Of a stretch of 14,347 bases of DNA, positions 1 to 7,276 are shown in pieces. Position numbers and translations under genes: made by a program. The stretch spans positions 1 to 14,347 of the forward strand of contig CAZDMQ010000080.1 in the NCBI GenBank assembly GCA_964506685.1. The letters run 5' to 3'. The notes below the pieces were generated by a model that was given only the letters and a program-made list of their open reading frames with translations, made no database searches and was not told the origin of the DNA. The stretch comes from UBA5336 sp964506685 (GTDB lineage Bacteria; Pseudomonadota; Alphaproteobacteria; Caulobacterales; Hyphomonadaceae). Positions within the stretch are counted from its first letter, which is position 1, and each line of letters opens with the position of its first letter.

Positions 1-2
1 CC

Positions 3-116
3 CGCCAGGACCCACCGGCAACCGCGCAAGGGGCGGCGGGCAATGATGGCGAGGACGAGGACGAGATCACGCCGCCGCGCCCAAGGCCGATCACGCGCTT
101 CAATCCCTGGAACTGA
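3..116 (+). CDS. C-terminal tail of an unknown protein (5' end outside window)
   Basis: A frame open from the left edge encodes 37 residues and stops with TGA at 114-116. It has an acidic stretch (GEDEDE) followed by a proline/arginine-rich end closing with ITRFNPWN. The composition looks like a low-complexity tail on a real protein: the frame keeps G/C third positions, while one neighbouring frame stops early and the other reads as arginine-rich nonsense. No domain is visible, so no function is assigned. The downstream receptor gene starts 249 nt later with its own control region, so the two are probably not tightly coupled. Confidence 0.5.
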   Translation, partial: RQDPPATAQGAAGNDGEDEDEITPPRPRPITRFNPWN

Positions 117-142
117 AGCGCCCTTCCGCGCGTACAGGGACG

Positions 143-168
143 GGCGGGGCACTGCTGACCGCCCCGCC
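143..168 (+). terminator. GC-rich hairpin, possible terminator of the left-edge gene
   Basis: GGCGGGGC (143-150) pairs perfectly with GCCCCGCC (161-168) around a 10-nt loop. It lies 27 nt after the stop of the left-edge frame. There is no T-tract on the 3' side, so it is at best a weak intrinsic terminator or an RNA-stabilising stem. Confidence 0.35.
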
Positions 169-275
169 GGGTTCACCCGCCATCCGGCAAGACTGCCGCA
201 AACCGTTGCACTGCCGACACGATCTGGCGCGAAACCGGTCCCATTGGCCGGTCATGGCCGGCTTCAGCTTGACCG

Positions 276-302
276 ATGACGAGACTTTAACAAAAGCGTC
301 AT
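276..302. promoter_or_regulatory. Operator-like dyad upstream of the first TonB receptor
   Basis: ATGACG (276-281) and CGTCAT (297-302) form a perfect 6-bp inverted repeat around an AT-rich 15-bp spacer, about 63 bp before the receptor start. Just upstream, TGGCCGG occurs at 245-251 and again at 255-261, exactly one helical turn apart. Both patterns fit regulator binding in the promoter region, but the regulator is unknown and no convincing -35/-10 pair was found. Confidence 0.35.
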
Positions 303-365
303 GCGAGACGCGGCGTCCTCCTCGCCAGCCGCGCTGCCAGCCCACCAGCACAGGTGACACTCGCC

Positions 366-2684
366 ATGACCGATCATTCCATCCATCGTTTCCTCACCAG
401 CTTCGGCGCCCTTGCGGTGATCGCAACCGGTAGCGCGACCAGCGCCCAAGCCCAGGACCGCGAGGACGAGGCCCGGCTCGGCACCGTCACGGTTACCGCC
501 CAGCGGATCGAGGAAGACATCCAGGACGTGCCGGTCTCGGTGACAACGCTGGCAGGAGAAAAGCTCGACAATCTCAAGGCCGGCGGCGCCGATATCCGCT
601 TCCTCTCTGCGCGCGTGCCCAGCGTGATCGCCGAGAGCTCCTTTGGCCGCGCCTTTCCGCGCTTCTATATCCGCGGCATCGGCAACACCGATTTCGACCT
701 CAATGCCACCCAGCCGGTCTCCCTTGTCTATGATCAGGTGCCCTATGAAAGCCCGATCCTGAAGGGCTTTCCGGTCTTCGACGTCGCCGCCATCGAAGTG
801 CTGCGCGGCCCGCAAGGCACGCTGTTCGGGCGCAACACGCCCGGCGGGATCATCAAGTTCGACAGCGTCCGCCCCGGCGACGACGCCCCCGATTATGGCC
901 GCCTCGTCTATGGCGAGAACAATCATGTCGAGGTCGAGGGCGGGGTCGGGGTCCGGCTCGGCAAGGCAGCTGCGGTCCGGCTTTCGGGCCTTTTCCAGCG
1001 GCGCGATGATTTCGTCGACAATGCCTTCACTGGCGAGGAGGACATCTATGAGGGCTTCGAGGAAGAGGCGGCCCGCGTCCAGCTCCTGCTGACCCCGTTC
1101 GACAATGATTTCTCGGCCCTGATCAACCTGCATGGCCGGTCCAACGAGTCCAGCGCGCGGCTGTTCCGGGCGAACGTCATCGAACCGGGCCAGCGCGGCC
1201 TCGCCCCCGGCTTCGATTTCGACACCGTGTTCTTCGACGGAGCCGCCGAGTCGAACGGGCCCCTGAGCCAGGAGACCTGGGGGCTGACGGTCACGCTCGA
1301 GAAATCCCTCAATGACGCGGTGGACCTGACCTATGTGTTCGGCCGGGAATCGGCGGAAGTCTTCTCGCGCGGGGACATTGACGGCGGCTTCGGCGCCGCC
1401 TTCCTCGGCGAGGGCAATTTCGGCCCCGGCTTCATCCCCTTCCCGTCCGAAAGCTCGGGTGAGGTCGATGACCTGACCCAGGTCAGCCATGAACTGCGCC
1501 TCGCCTTCGATGGCGGCGGCCAACTCACCGGCCAGTCCGGGATCTTCTTCTTCGACGAGGACGTCAACATCACCTCGCGCAGCTATGACACGCTCGCCCC
1601 GGGCCAGCCTGTCAATGGCATCGCGACCCGCGGCAACGAAACCGAGAGTGTCGGCCTGTTTGCCTCCCTCGCCTATGACCTCACCGAGCGGCTGACGGTT
1701 TCGGGCGGAGCCCGCTGGACCGATGACAGCAAGGAATTCGTGGTCGAGCGGACGCTGGGGCCGTTCGGTGCCCCGCCGCTCGGGCCGATCTCGGGCTCGG
1801 TGGCCGATGACCAGGTCAGCTGGGACCTGTCGGCGACCTACGCGGTCTCTGACGCAATCAACACCTATGCCCGCATCGCGAAGGGCTTCCGCGGGCCCTC
1901 GATCCAGGGCCGGCTGGTGTTTGGCGATGCCGTCTCCATCGCCGACAGCGAGACGGTGATCTCCTACGAGGCCGGCGTGAAATCGCAGCTGCTTGACGAC
2001 CGGCTGCGGGCCAACGCGAATGTGTTCTTCTACGAACTCAACGACCAGCAGCTCACCATTGTCGGAGGTCTCGACAACACCGTGCAACTGTTCAATGCCG
2101 ACGAGGGCGAGGGCTCCGGCTTCGAGGCTGATATCGAGGCCCTGCCGCTGCCGAACCTGCTGGTCACGGCCGGCCTGTCCTACAACAAGACCGAGATCAA
2201 GGATGACCTGCTGATCGCGCCGGGCTGCGGGGCGCCCTGCACCATTCTCGATCCTGCCGTCGTCGAACTCGCCGATGGCAGCCTTGTCGAGGTGCCGCCC
2301 GGCGAGGCGCTGCCGGCCGACGGCACGCTGCTCGGTGTCAATATCTCCGGCAACAGCTTCCCGAACGCACCGGAATGGATCGGCAATGTCACCGCGCGGT
2401 ACGGTATCGATGTGCCGGGCGGCGAGGCCTATCTGTTCACCGACTGGGCCTACAAGGGCGAGACCAACTTCTTCCTCTATGAAAGCATCGAGTTCGGCGA
2501 GGATGGCTACTGGGAAGGCGGACTGCGCCTCGGCTATGCCTCCGATCTTGGCTATGACGTGTCGCTGTTCGGTCGCAACATTACCGAGGAAGAGCGGCTC
2601 ACGGGCGGGATCGACTTCAACAACCTCACCGGCTTCGTCAACGAGCCGCGGGTCTTCGGCATCGAACTCCGCGTCGAGCGCTGA
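366..2684 (+). CDS. TonB-dependent outer membrane receptor
   Basis: This 772-residue protein is an outer membrane active transporter that takes up a ligand using energy from TonB/ExbBD. Residues 1-30 form a Sec signal peptide ending in SAQAQ. A TonB-box-like segment (LGTVTVTAQ) lies near 38-46. The plug domain spans about 50-170 and contains the signature IEVLRGPQGTLFGRNTPGG (144-162). The remainder is the aromatic and Asp/Gly-rich beta-barrel, ending FGIELRVER; the usual terminal Phe/Tyr is absent. The ATG at 366 is chosen because AGGTGA lies 8 nt upstream; an in-frame GTG at 354 lacks a ribosome site. The plug start (DVPVSVTTL) and the plug signature resemble the family often labelled siderophore or vitamin receptors in Caulobacterales and sphingomonads, but the substrate cannot be read from sequence. 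No inner-membrane transporter lies beside it. Confidence 0.95.
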   Translation: MTDHSIHRFLTSFGALAVIATGSATSAQAQDREDEARLGTVTVTAQRIEEDIQDVPVSVTTLAGEKLDNLKAGGADIRFLSARVPSVIAESSFGRAFPRFYIRGIGNTDFDLNATQPVSLVYDQVPYESPILKGFPVFDVAAIEVLRGPQGTLFGRNTPGGIIKFDSVRPGDDAPDYGRLVYGENNHVEVEGGVGVRLGKAAAVRLSGLFQRRDDFVDNAFTGEEDIYEGFEEEAARVQLLLTPFDNDFSALINLHGRSNESSARLFRANVIEPGQRGLAPGFDFDTVFFDGAAESNGPLSQETWGLTVTLEKSLNDAVDLTYVFGRESAEVFSRGDIDGGFGAAFLGEGNFGPGFIPFPSESSGEVDDLTQVSHELRLAFDGGGQLTGQSGIFFFDEDVNITSRSYDTLAPGQPVNGIATRGNETESVGLFASLAYDLTERLTVSGGARWTDDSKEFVVERTLGPFGAPPLGPISGSVADDQVSWDLSATYAVSDAINTYARIAKGFRGPSIQGRLVFGDAVSIADSETVISYEAGVKSQLLDDRLRANANVFFYELNDQQLTIVGGLDNTVQLFNADEGEGSGFEADIEALPLPNLLVTAGLSYNKTEIKDDLLIAPGCGAPCTILDPAVVELADGSLVEVPPGEALPADGTLLGVNISGNSFPNAPEWIGNVTARYGIDVPGGEAYLFTDWAYKGETNFFLYESIEFGEDGYWEGGLRLGYASDLGYDVSLFGRNITEEERLTGGIDFNNLTGFVNEPRVFGIELRVER

Positions 2685-2717
2685 TCAACCCGACGCCTGC
2701 AACACCCCCGGCAAATG

Positions 2718-2749
2718 AAAATCGCCGGGTCCCGAAAGGAACCCGGCGA
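2718..2749 (-). terminator. glnA: Terminator of glnA, possibly bidirectional
   Basis: TCGCCGGGT (2722-2730) pairs with ACCCGGCGA (2741-2749). After one mismatch, two further C-G pairs close a 4-nt loop, which reads GAAA on the plus strand. On the minus strand the stem is followed directly by TTTT (2721-2718), a classic intrinsic terminator 35 nt past the glnA stop. It lies between convergent genes, so it may also stop transcription from the receptor, although the plus strand has no T-run. Confidence 0.8.
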
Positions 2750-2783
2750 CAATTCCGGCCGAACGGCGAGGCGAAAGCTCGCC

Positions 2784-4187
2784 TCAGACCTTGTAGTACA
2801 TGTCGAATTCGACGGGGTGCGGATAGGTCTCGAAGCGCAGGACCTCTTCCATCTTCAGCTCGATGTACGCATCAATCTGGTCATCATCCATGACCCCGCC
2901 CTTCTTGAGGAAGTCGCGGTCGGCATCGAGCGCTTCGAGCGCCTCGCGCAGCGTGCGGCATACCTGGGGAATGGCCTTGGCCTCTTCCGGCGGCAGGTCG
3001 TAGAGATCCTTGTCCATGGCATCGCCCGGATCGATCTTGTTCTCGATCCCGTCGAGACCGGCCATCAGCAGGGCGGCGAAGGCGAGGTAGGGATTGGCTG
3101 CAGGATCGGGGAAGCGGGTCTCGATCCGCTTCGCCTTGGGCGAGCTGCCGAACGGGATGCGGATGGATGCCGACCGGTTGCGCGCCGAATAGGCGAGCAT
3201 GACCGGTGCCTCGAAGCCAGGCACCAGCCGCTTGTAGGAGTTCGTCGCCGGATTGGTCAGCGCGTTCAGCGCCCGCGCATGCTTGATGATCCCGCCGATA
3301 TAGTGAAGGCAGGTCTCGCTCAGCCCGGCATAGCGGTCGCCGGCAAATGCCGGTGTGTCACCGCTCCAGATCGACTGGTGCACGTGCATCCCCGAACCAT
3401 TGTCCTGGTAGTAGGGCTTCGGCATGAAGGTCGCCGTCTTGCCATAGGATGCGGCCACGTTGTGGATCACGTATTTGTAGAGCTGGAGATTGTCCGCCAT
3501 CTTCGTGAGCGTGGCGAATTTCATGCCGAGCTCATGCTGGGCCGGCGCCACCTCATGGTGGTGCTTTTCCGGTTCTAGGCCGATCTCGTCCATGACGGTC
3601 AGCATTTCCGAGCGCATGTCCTGCTCGGAATCGACTGGCGGGACGGGGAAATAGCCGCCCTTCGGACCGGGCCGGTGGCCCATGTTTCCGGCCTCGTATT
3701 CGCGGTCGGTATTGGCCGGCAGTTCGGTCGAATCGAATTGGTAGCCGGTCTTGTGGGGCTGGGTCGACCAGCGGACATCATCGAAAACGAAGAACTCGGC
3801 TTCGGGACCGAAATAGGCGGTGGTGCCGATCCCGGTGGACTGGAGATAGGCTTCGGCCTTCTTCGCCGTGGTCCGTGGATCGCGGTTGTAGGCCTGGCCA
3901 GTGATCGGATCGAGAATGTCGCACATCACCGCGAGGGTGGTCTGCTGGAAGAACGGGTCGATCATCGCGGTCGACACGTCGGGCATCAGCGTCATGTCGG
4001 ACTCGTTGATCGCCTTCCAGCCGGCAACCGACGAGCCGTCGAACATCTGGCCATCCTCGAAGAAATCGGCATCGACCATGTTCTTGTGGAAGGTAACATG
4101 CTGCAGCTTTCCGCGCGGATCGGTGAATCGCAGGTCGACATACTCGACATCCTTCTCCTGCATCATTTTCGCAATGTCTTCAGACAT
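2784..4187 (-). CDS. glnA: Glutamine synthetase, type I
   Basis: GlnA makes glutamine from glutamate, ammonia and ATP, the entry step of nitrogen assimilation, as a cytoplasmic dodecamer. The 467-residue length is typical of bacterial GSI. Visible signatures are the N-terminal beta-grasp segment (VDLRFTDPRGKLQHVTFH), FDGSSVAGW, the glutamate-binding region around FGPEAEFFVFD, the HHHEVAPAQHE motif, GSGMHVHQS, NPATNSYKRLVPGFEAP, and SIRIPF near the ATP/Arg loop. The adenylylation site is kept: Tyr396 in DLYDLPPEE, so activity is probably controlled by GlnE according to nitrogen and PII state. GAGGAGGG lies about 7 nt before the ATG. glnB is 77 nt upstream on the same strand, the classic alphaproteobacterial glnB-glnA operon. 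Confidence 0.98.
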   Translation of the reverse strand: MSEDIAKMMQEKDVEYVDLRFTDPRGKLQHVTFHKNMVDADFFEDGQMFDGSSVAGWKAINESDMTLMPDVSTAMIDPFFQQTTLAVMCDILDPITGQAYNRDPRTTAKKAEAYLQSTGIGTTAYFGPEAEFFVFDDVRWSTQPHKTGYQFDSTELPANTDREYEAGNMGHRPGPKGGYFPVPPVDSEQDMRSEMLTVMDEIGLEPEKHHHEVAPAQHELGMKFATLTKMADNLQLYKYVIHNVAASYGKTATFMPKPYYQDNGSGMHVHQSIWSGDTPAFAGDRYAGLSETCLHYIGGIIKHARALNALTNPATNSYKRLVPGFEAPVMLAYSARNRSASIRIPFGSSPKAKRIETRFPDPAANPYLAFAALLMAGLDGIENKIDPGDAMDKDLYDLPPEEAKAIPQVCRTLREALEALDADRDFLKKGGVMDDDQIDAYIELKMEEVLRFETYPHPVEFDMYYKV

Positions 4188-4264
4188 GTATCATCCCTCC
4201 TCAAGGATAGTTGGAAATGGTTGAATGGTCATCGAAGGCGCGCGAGGGCCGCCGGCTTCGCCTC

Positions 4265-4603
4265 TCAGAGCGCCTGCGGGCCGCGCTCGCCGGTCCGGAT
4301 CCGCACCGCCTCTGCAATATCCGACACGAAGATCTTGCCGTCACCGATCTTGCCGGTCTGGGCCGCGCGCGTGATCGCCTCGATCGCGGCGTCCACGGCA
4401 TCGTCGCCGACAACCACCTCGATCTTCAGCTTGGGCAGGAAATCGACCACGTATTCAGCGCCGCGATAGAGTTCGGTATGCCCCCTCTGGCGCCCGAAGC
4501 CCTTGGCTTCGACAACGGTCATCCCCTGCAAGCCGACCTCATGCAGGGCCTCTTTCACATCATCCAGTTTGAACGGCTTCACGACGGCTTCGATCTTCTT
4601 CAA
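4265..4603 (-). CDS. glnB: Nitrogen regulatory protein P-II
   Basis: This is a trimeric cytoplasmic PII signal protein that senses 2-oxoglutarate, ATP/ADP and, through uridylylation, glutamine, and controls GlnE, NtrB and related targets. The start is set at a TTG codon (4603-4601): this gives the standard 112 residues beginning KKIEAVVKPFKLDDVKEAL, and GGGAG lies about 6 nt upstream. An in-frame ATG 24 codons earlier would add a tail foreign to the family. The T-loop is intact with GFGRQRGHTELYRGAEY, ending at the uridylylation residue Tyr51. The B-loop region (GKIGDGKIFV) and the C-terminal VRIRTGE are present. It is the upstream partner of glnA. Confidence 0.97.
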   Translation of the reverse strand: MKKIEAVVKPFKLDDVKEALHEVGLQGMTVVEAKGFGRQRGHTELYRGAEYVVDFLPKLKIEVVVGDDAVDAAIEAITRAAQTGKIGDGKIFVSDIAEAVRIRTGERGPQAL

Positions 4604-4761
4604 GGGACGCTCCCAATGTGATTTTTCGTGTCGTAGGACCGACGGGCAACCGCCGCCAGCTTCCGATGCACACAAATCGGGCAGCGAGCAATGGCGCCTT
4701 ATTATTGGTCTGCGCCGCCCAATTATCAGGCACCCCGAACCGTGACGCCGCCGTCATTGTT

Positions 4762-4776
4762 TTTCGCCGCGCGAAA
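4762..4776. promoter_or_regulatory. Perfect 15-bp palindrome in the glnB/coq4 divergent region
   Basis: TTTCGC (4762-4767) and GCGAAA (4771-4776) form a perfect inverted repeat around CGC. The GCGAA arm is reused in a second imperfect dyad with TTCGC at 4786-4790, giving three half-sites within 29 bp. It lies about 33 bp before the coq4 start and about 160 bp from glnB. It could be an operator for coq4 or for both genes. The binding protein is unknown. Confidence 0.35.
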
Positions 4777-4809
4777 TGATAGACCTTCGCAATAGATGCG
4801 GAGTCCGTC

Positions 4810-5577
4810 ATGCGCGCCATCCCTGTCATCCATCCAGAGCGCCCGCGTCCGCGCTTCAGGCCGTTCACCGCGATGGCAAGGATGCAGAAGCTGATCCGGA
4901 ACAAGGAAGACACCGAACAGGTCTTCCGTATCATCGAGGCGCTGAACGGGTCCCATCTCCTCACGGAGTTCGAGGCGTTCCAGTCCACCGCCAAGGGGCG
5001 CCAGCGGATCGACGCGCGGCGAGACCTACCGCCGCTGCTCGATGACCATGTCCGGCTGCGGGCACTGCCGGACGGCACGGTCGGGCGAGCCTATATCGAT
5101 TTCATGGAGCGCGAAGGACTGACCGCCCGGGGACTGGTGGAGGAGTCGGAGAAGGCCTACGGGACCCGCTACAACGACCTCATCCAATGGTATGGAAACC
5201 GCAAACGCGACACCCACGACCTGTTCCATGTCCTCTCCGGCTATGGCCGGGACGCACTGGGCGAGGCCTGCCTGCTCGCCTTCACCCACGGCCAGTCCGG
5301 CGGCGGGCGCGGCGTGCTGTTCATTGCCTACATGGGCTGCCGCCAGATCAGGAGAGAACTGCCGCCGCACATCGACGTGACGGCCTGCTACCGCGAGGGA
5401 CGACGCCATGGGGCAGCGGCGGACAAGATCATCGCCGAGGATATCTGCGCCCTGCTCGAGGAACCGCTGGAGGCGGCGCGGGCGCGGCTGAACATTGCCC
5501 CGCCGCGCGCCTACCGGACTGCGCTTGCGGAGATCCGCAGGATCACGGGCGAGACGGACGTGCTGGCGGCCGCCTGA
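4810..5577 (+). CDS. coq4: Coq4-type ubiquinone biosynthesis protein
   Basis: This 255-residue protein belongs to the Coq4 family, needed for ubiquinone synthesis. In eukaryotes Coq4 organises the CoQ complex and has been linked to C1 decarboxylation/hydroxylation of the ring; some alphaproteobacteria carry homologues. The diagnostic metal-binding motif H-D-x-x-H-x11-E is complete: His136, Asp137, His140 and Glu152 in THDLFHVLSGYGRDALGEA. The helical N-terminal part (VFRIIEALNG...FEAF) and the C-terminal region with ICALLEEPLEAARARLNIAPP also fit. GGAG ends 6 nt before the ATG. It is divergent from glnB with 206 bp between starts, and nnrD follows after 142 bp. The exact step carried out in this organism is inferred from the family only. 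Confidence 0.88.
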   Translation: MRAIPVIHPERPRPRFRPFTAMARMQKLIRNKEDTEQVFRIIEALNGSHLLTEFEAFQSTAKGRQRIDARRDLPPLLDDHVRLRALPDGTVGRAYIDFMEREGLTARGLVEESEKAYGTRYNDLIQWYGNRKRDTHDLFHVLSGYGRDALGEACLLAFTHGQSGGGRGVLFIAYMGCRQIRRELPPHIDVTACYREGRRHGAAADKIIAEDICALLEEPLEAARARLNIAPPRAYRTALAEIRRITGETDVLAAA

Positions 5578-5683
5578 CATCAGCAACGCCGGCGGCGACG
5601 GCGCAGGCAGCAGGGCTTCGGGTGGCAGGAAGCAGGCCGCGGGGGCGCACGTCGCTCGCGATGGCGCCCGCCTCCATTTCCTC

Positions 5684-5713
5684 TCGACCAACGGCCCCGT
5701 CACGTCCTATAAA
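5684..5713 (+). promoter_or_regulatory. nnrD: Putative sigma-70-type promoter of nnrD
   Basis: A -35-like TCGACC (5684-5689; 4 of 6 matches to TTGACA) is separated by 18 bp from TATAAA (5708-5713; 5 of 6 matches to TATAAT). Six bases lie between the -10 box and the A of the nnrD ATG at 5720, so a start 7 bp after the -10 would fall on the initiation codon. No Shine-Dalgarno sequence precedes this ATG, which fits a leaderless mRNA. Confidence 0.45.
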
Positions 5714-5719
5714 CCTTTC

Positions 5720-6655
5720 ATGAGCGAGTTCCTGCCAGCAGAGGGGCCAACCGGGGTGCCAGGTGAAGGGCCAGCCGAGGGACATTTGAGTTCGGTAGCG
5801 ACGCAGGAGAACGGGCCGGCCCTGTGGCTCGACACCCTGCCGCGACCGGATGGTGACAGCCACAAGCATTCGCGCGGCCATCTCGTCTGCGTGAGCGGCG
5901 AGGCGTCCCGCACCGGGGCGGCGCGCCTCGCAGCGCGCGGCGGCCTGCGCGTCGGCGCTGGTCTCGTCACCCTGCTGTCGCCGCCCGATGCCGTGCTGAT
6001 CAATGCCGCCCAGGTCACCGCCATCATGGTGGAGAGTGTGTCGGGGCCGGCAGACATTGTCGGCCATGTGCTCGAGGCCAGCGCCAGTGTCGTCGGGCCG
6101 GCAGCAGGGCGCAGCGAGGCCACCCGGGAGACAGTGCTGGCCGTGCTCCGCACCCGCCGGCCGACCGTGCTCGATGCCGACGGGCTGACCGTCTTCGAGA
6201 GCAGCCAGAAATCCCTGTTCCGGGAATTGCATGGCCGCTGCGTCCTGACCCCGCATCCGGGCGAGTTCCGCCGGCTGTTTCCGGGCCTGGTCGAGCGGTA
6301 TCCGCTGCATGTCGATGCCACCAAGGCGGCGGCCGACACGACCGGGTCGGTGGTTGTCCTCAAGAGTGCGACCACGATCGTGGCTGCGCCAGGGGGGGCG
6401 GTCTTTGCCAACGACCATGCGAGCCCGTACCTTGCCACGGCGGGGTCCGGGGACGTACTGGCCGGCTTCATTGGCGGGCTCATGGCCCAGGGCATGGATA
6501 CCCTGCCAGCCGCCCTGGCCGGAGTCTGGCTGCATGGCGAGGCTGGCCTGCGGCTCGGCCCCGGACTGATTGCCGAAGACCTGCCCGAAATCCTGCCCAC
6601 GATCCTCGGCACCCTTCTTAACGGCACGCTTGAAAACCCGTCGGCACCCCGCTAG
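5720..6655 (+). CDS. nnrD: ADP/ATP-dependent NAD(P)H-hydrate dehydratase (NnrD, YjeF C-terminal domain)
   Basis: The enzyme repairs damaged, hydrated NADH and NADPH by nucleotide-dependent dehydration of the S epimer, in the cytoplasm. The 311 residues carry the ribokinase-like fold signatures of the YjeF C-terminal domain: HKHSRGHLVCVSG (48-60), GAARLAARGGLRVGAGLVT, VLDADGL (150-156), LTPHPGEF (176-183), VVVLKSATTIVA, and GSGDVLAG (242-249) with the presumed catalytic Asp245. In many bacteria this domain is fused behind the NnrE epimerase in a protein of about 500 residues; here only a linker-like segment (ENGPALWLDTLPRPDGDSHK) precedes the domain. The ATG at 5720 is preferred: upstream in-frame codons overlap coq4 and look non-coding. 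tRNA-Leu begins 16 nt after the stop. Confidence 0.92.
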   Translation: MSEFLPAEGPTGVPGEGPAEGHLSSVATQENGPALWLDTLPRPDGDSHKHSRGHLVCVSGEASRTGAARLAARGGLRVGAGLVTLLSPPDAVLINAAQVTAIMVESVSGPADIVGHVLEASASVVGPAAGRSEATRETVLAVLRTRRPTVLDADGLTVFESSQKSLFRELHGRCVLTPHPGEFRRLFPGLVERYPLHVDATKAAADTTGSVVVLKSATTIVAAPGGAVFANDHASPYLATAGSGDVLAGFIGGLMAQGMDTLPAALAGVWLHGEAGLRLGPGLIAEDLPEILPTILGTLLNGTLENPSAPR

Positions 6656-6671
6656 CTGACGGCGACGGAAC

Positions 6672-6756
6672 GCGGATGTGGCGGAATTGGTAGACGCACT
6701 GGTTTTAGGTACCAGTGCCGCAAGGCGTGGGGGTTCGAGTCCCTCCATCCGCACCA
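6672..6756 (+). tRNA. tRNA-Leu (anticodon UAG)
   Basis: This is an 85-nt class II tRNA with encoded CCA. The acceptor stem GCGGATG pairs with CATCCGC (6746-6752), then discriminator A and CCA (6754-6756). The D region reads TGGCGGAATTGGTAGACGCA, typical of leucine tRNAs. The anticodon stem CTGGT/ACCAG closes loop TTTAGGT, so the anticodon is TAG at 6706-6708. A long variable arm (GCCGCAAGGC) and the T arm with TTCGAGT are present. It decodes CUA and probably other CUN codons. A T-rich stretch immediately after CCA may help end the transcript. It begins only 16 nt after nnrD and could share its transcript. Confidence 0.97.
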
Positions 6757-6964
6757 TTTTTGTTTGATCACCCGCTTCGGCTTCGCCTTCGCGATGGATC
6801 GGGCTCAGGGCTGCGGTGCGGTTCGAGGCTCAATCTCGCGCAAAAAACTGCGGAAATTGTGCCGCACCGTCGCATGAAGGCTGCCCGACCGAGTGCCCGG
6901 AATGGGGATCACCACCAGCGCCCCTGGAGTGAGCATGTGCGCGCCGGACACCGGAGCAGGGACC

Positions 6965-6985
6965 CGCGGCCCCAGTTGGGCCGCG
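6965..6985. repeat. Perfect 8-bp inverted repeat (hairpin) inside the insertion-sequence debris
   Basis: CGCGGCCC (6965-6972) and GGGCCGCG (6978-6985) are exact inverse complements around a 5-nt loop. The element sits just past the point where similarity to IS3-type OrfA ends, so it might be a deletion or insertion junction, or simply a chance GC-rich stem. Confidence 0.4.
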
Positions 6986-6997
6986 CACCCCCTTTGG

Positions 6998-7276
6998 AGC
7001 ATCGCTCTCCAAGGTCAGCTCTGCGACCTGCGCATGCAGTGTCTTCAGGTCGAGCACCGGTTCCGGCTCTGCCCTCGCGGCGCCGCCGAACACTGCGGTC
7101 GCACGCTCGAGCAGCGGGTTGCGCCATGGCTTGATCTGGTTGGGATGGACGTCGAAATCCTCCGCTAGTTCGATCAGGTTTTTCTCGCCCCGGATCGAGC
7201 GGTAGCGCACCGGAGCGCTAGCAAGTTTGATCGGCCTCCGCCCTGACCCGGCTTTTCTGATTGCCCGAGCCACCAC
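6998..7276 (-). pseudogene. Remnant of an IS3-family transposase OrfA
   Basis: A minus-strand frame resembles the DNA-binding N-terminal subunit (OrfA) of IS3-family transposases between about 7210 and 6998. The recognisable parts are IRGEKNLIELAEDFDVHPNQI, matching the family pattern GE-T-ELA---VHPNQI--W, then KPWRNPLLERATAVFGG, and LHAQVAELTLESD, matching LHAKIGQLT-END. The residues before this do not match the usual N-terminus. After LESD the frame runs on to 6830 as Gly/Pro/Arg-rich sequence without the expected FL--AL continuation, and OrfB with its DDE residues is absent. It is therefore a decayed fragment rather than a working element. It could still be read as a short hypothetical protein by automatic annotation. 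Confidence 0.75.

Noticed and set aside
264..2087. A 607-residue minus-strand open frame opposite the first TonB receptor
   Set aside because: It is an antisense shadow caused by G/C-rich third positions. The plus-strand protein has a signal peptide, plug signature and ribosome site; the antisense product is Arg/Gly/Ala/Glu-rich with no recognisable motif.
4604..4809. Possible sigma-54 promoter before glnB (TGGC then TTGC on the minus strand near 4650)
   Set aside because: The distance between the GG and GC elements is 8 bp instead of the required 10, and no NtrC-type site was recognised.
6730..6756. tRNA 3' end as an integrase attachment site
   Set aside because: No second copy of this segment and no integrase gene were found in the window.
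5543..6757. A 404-residue minus-strand open frame across nnrD and the tRNA
   Set aside because: It runs through the tRNA gene and is antisense to a well-supported enzyme.
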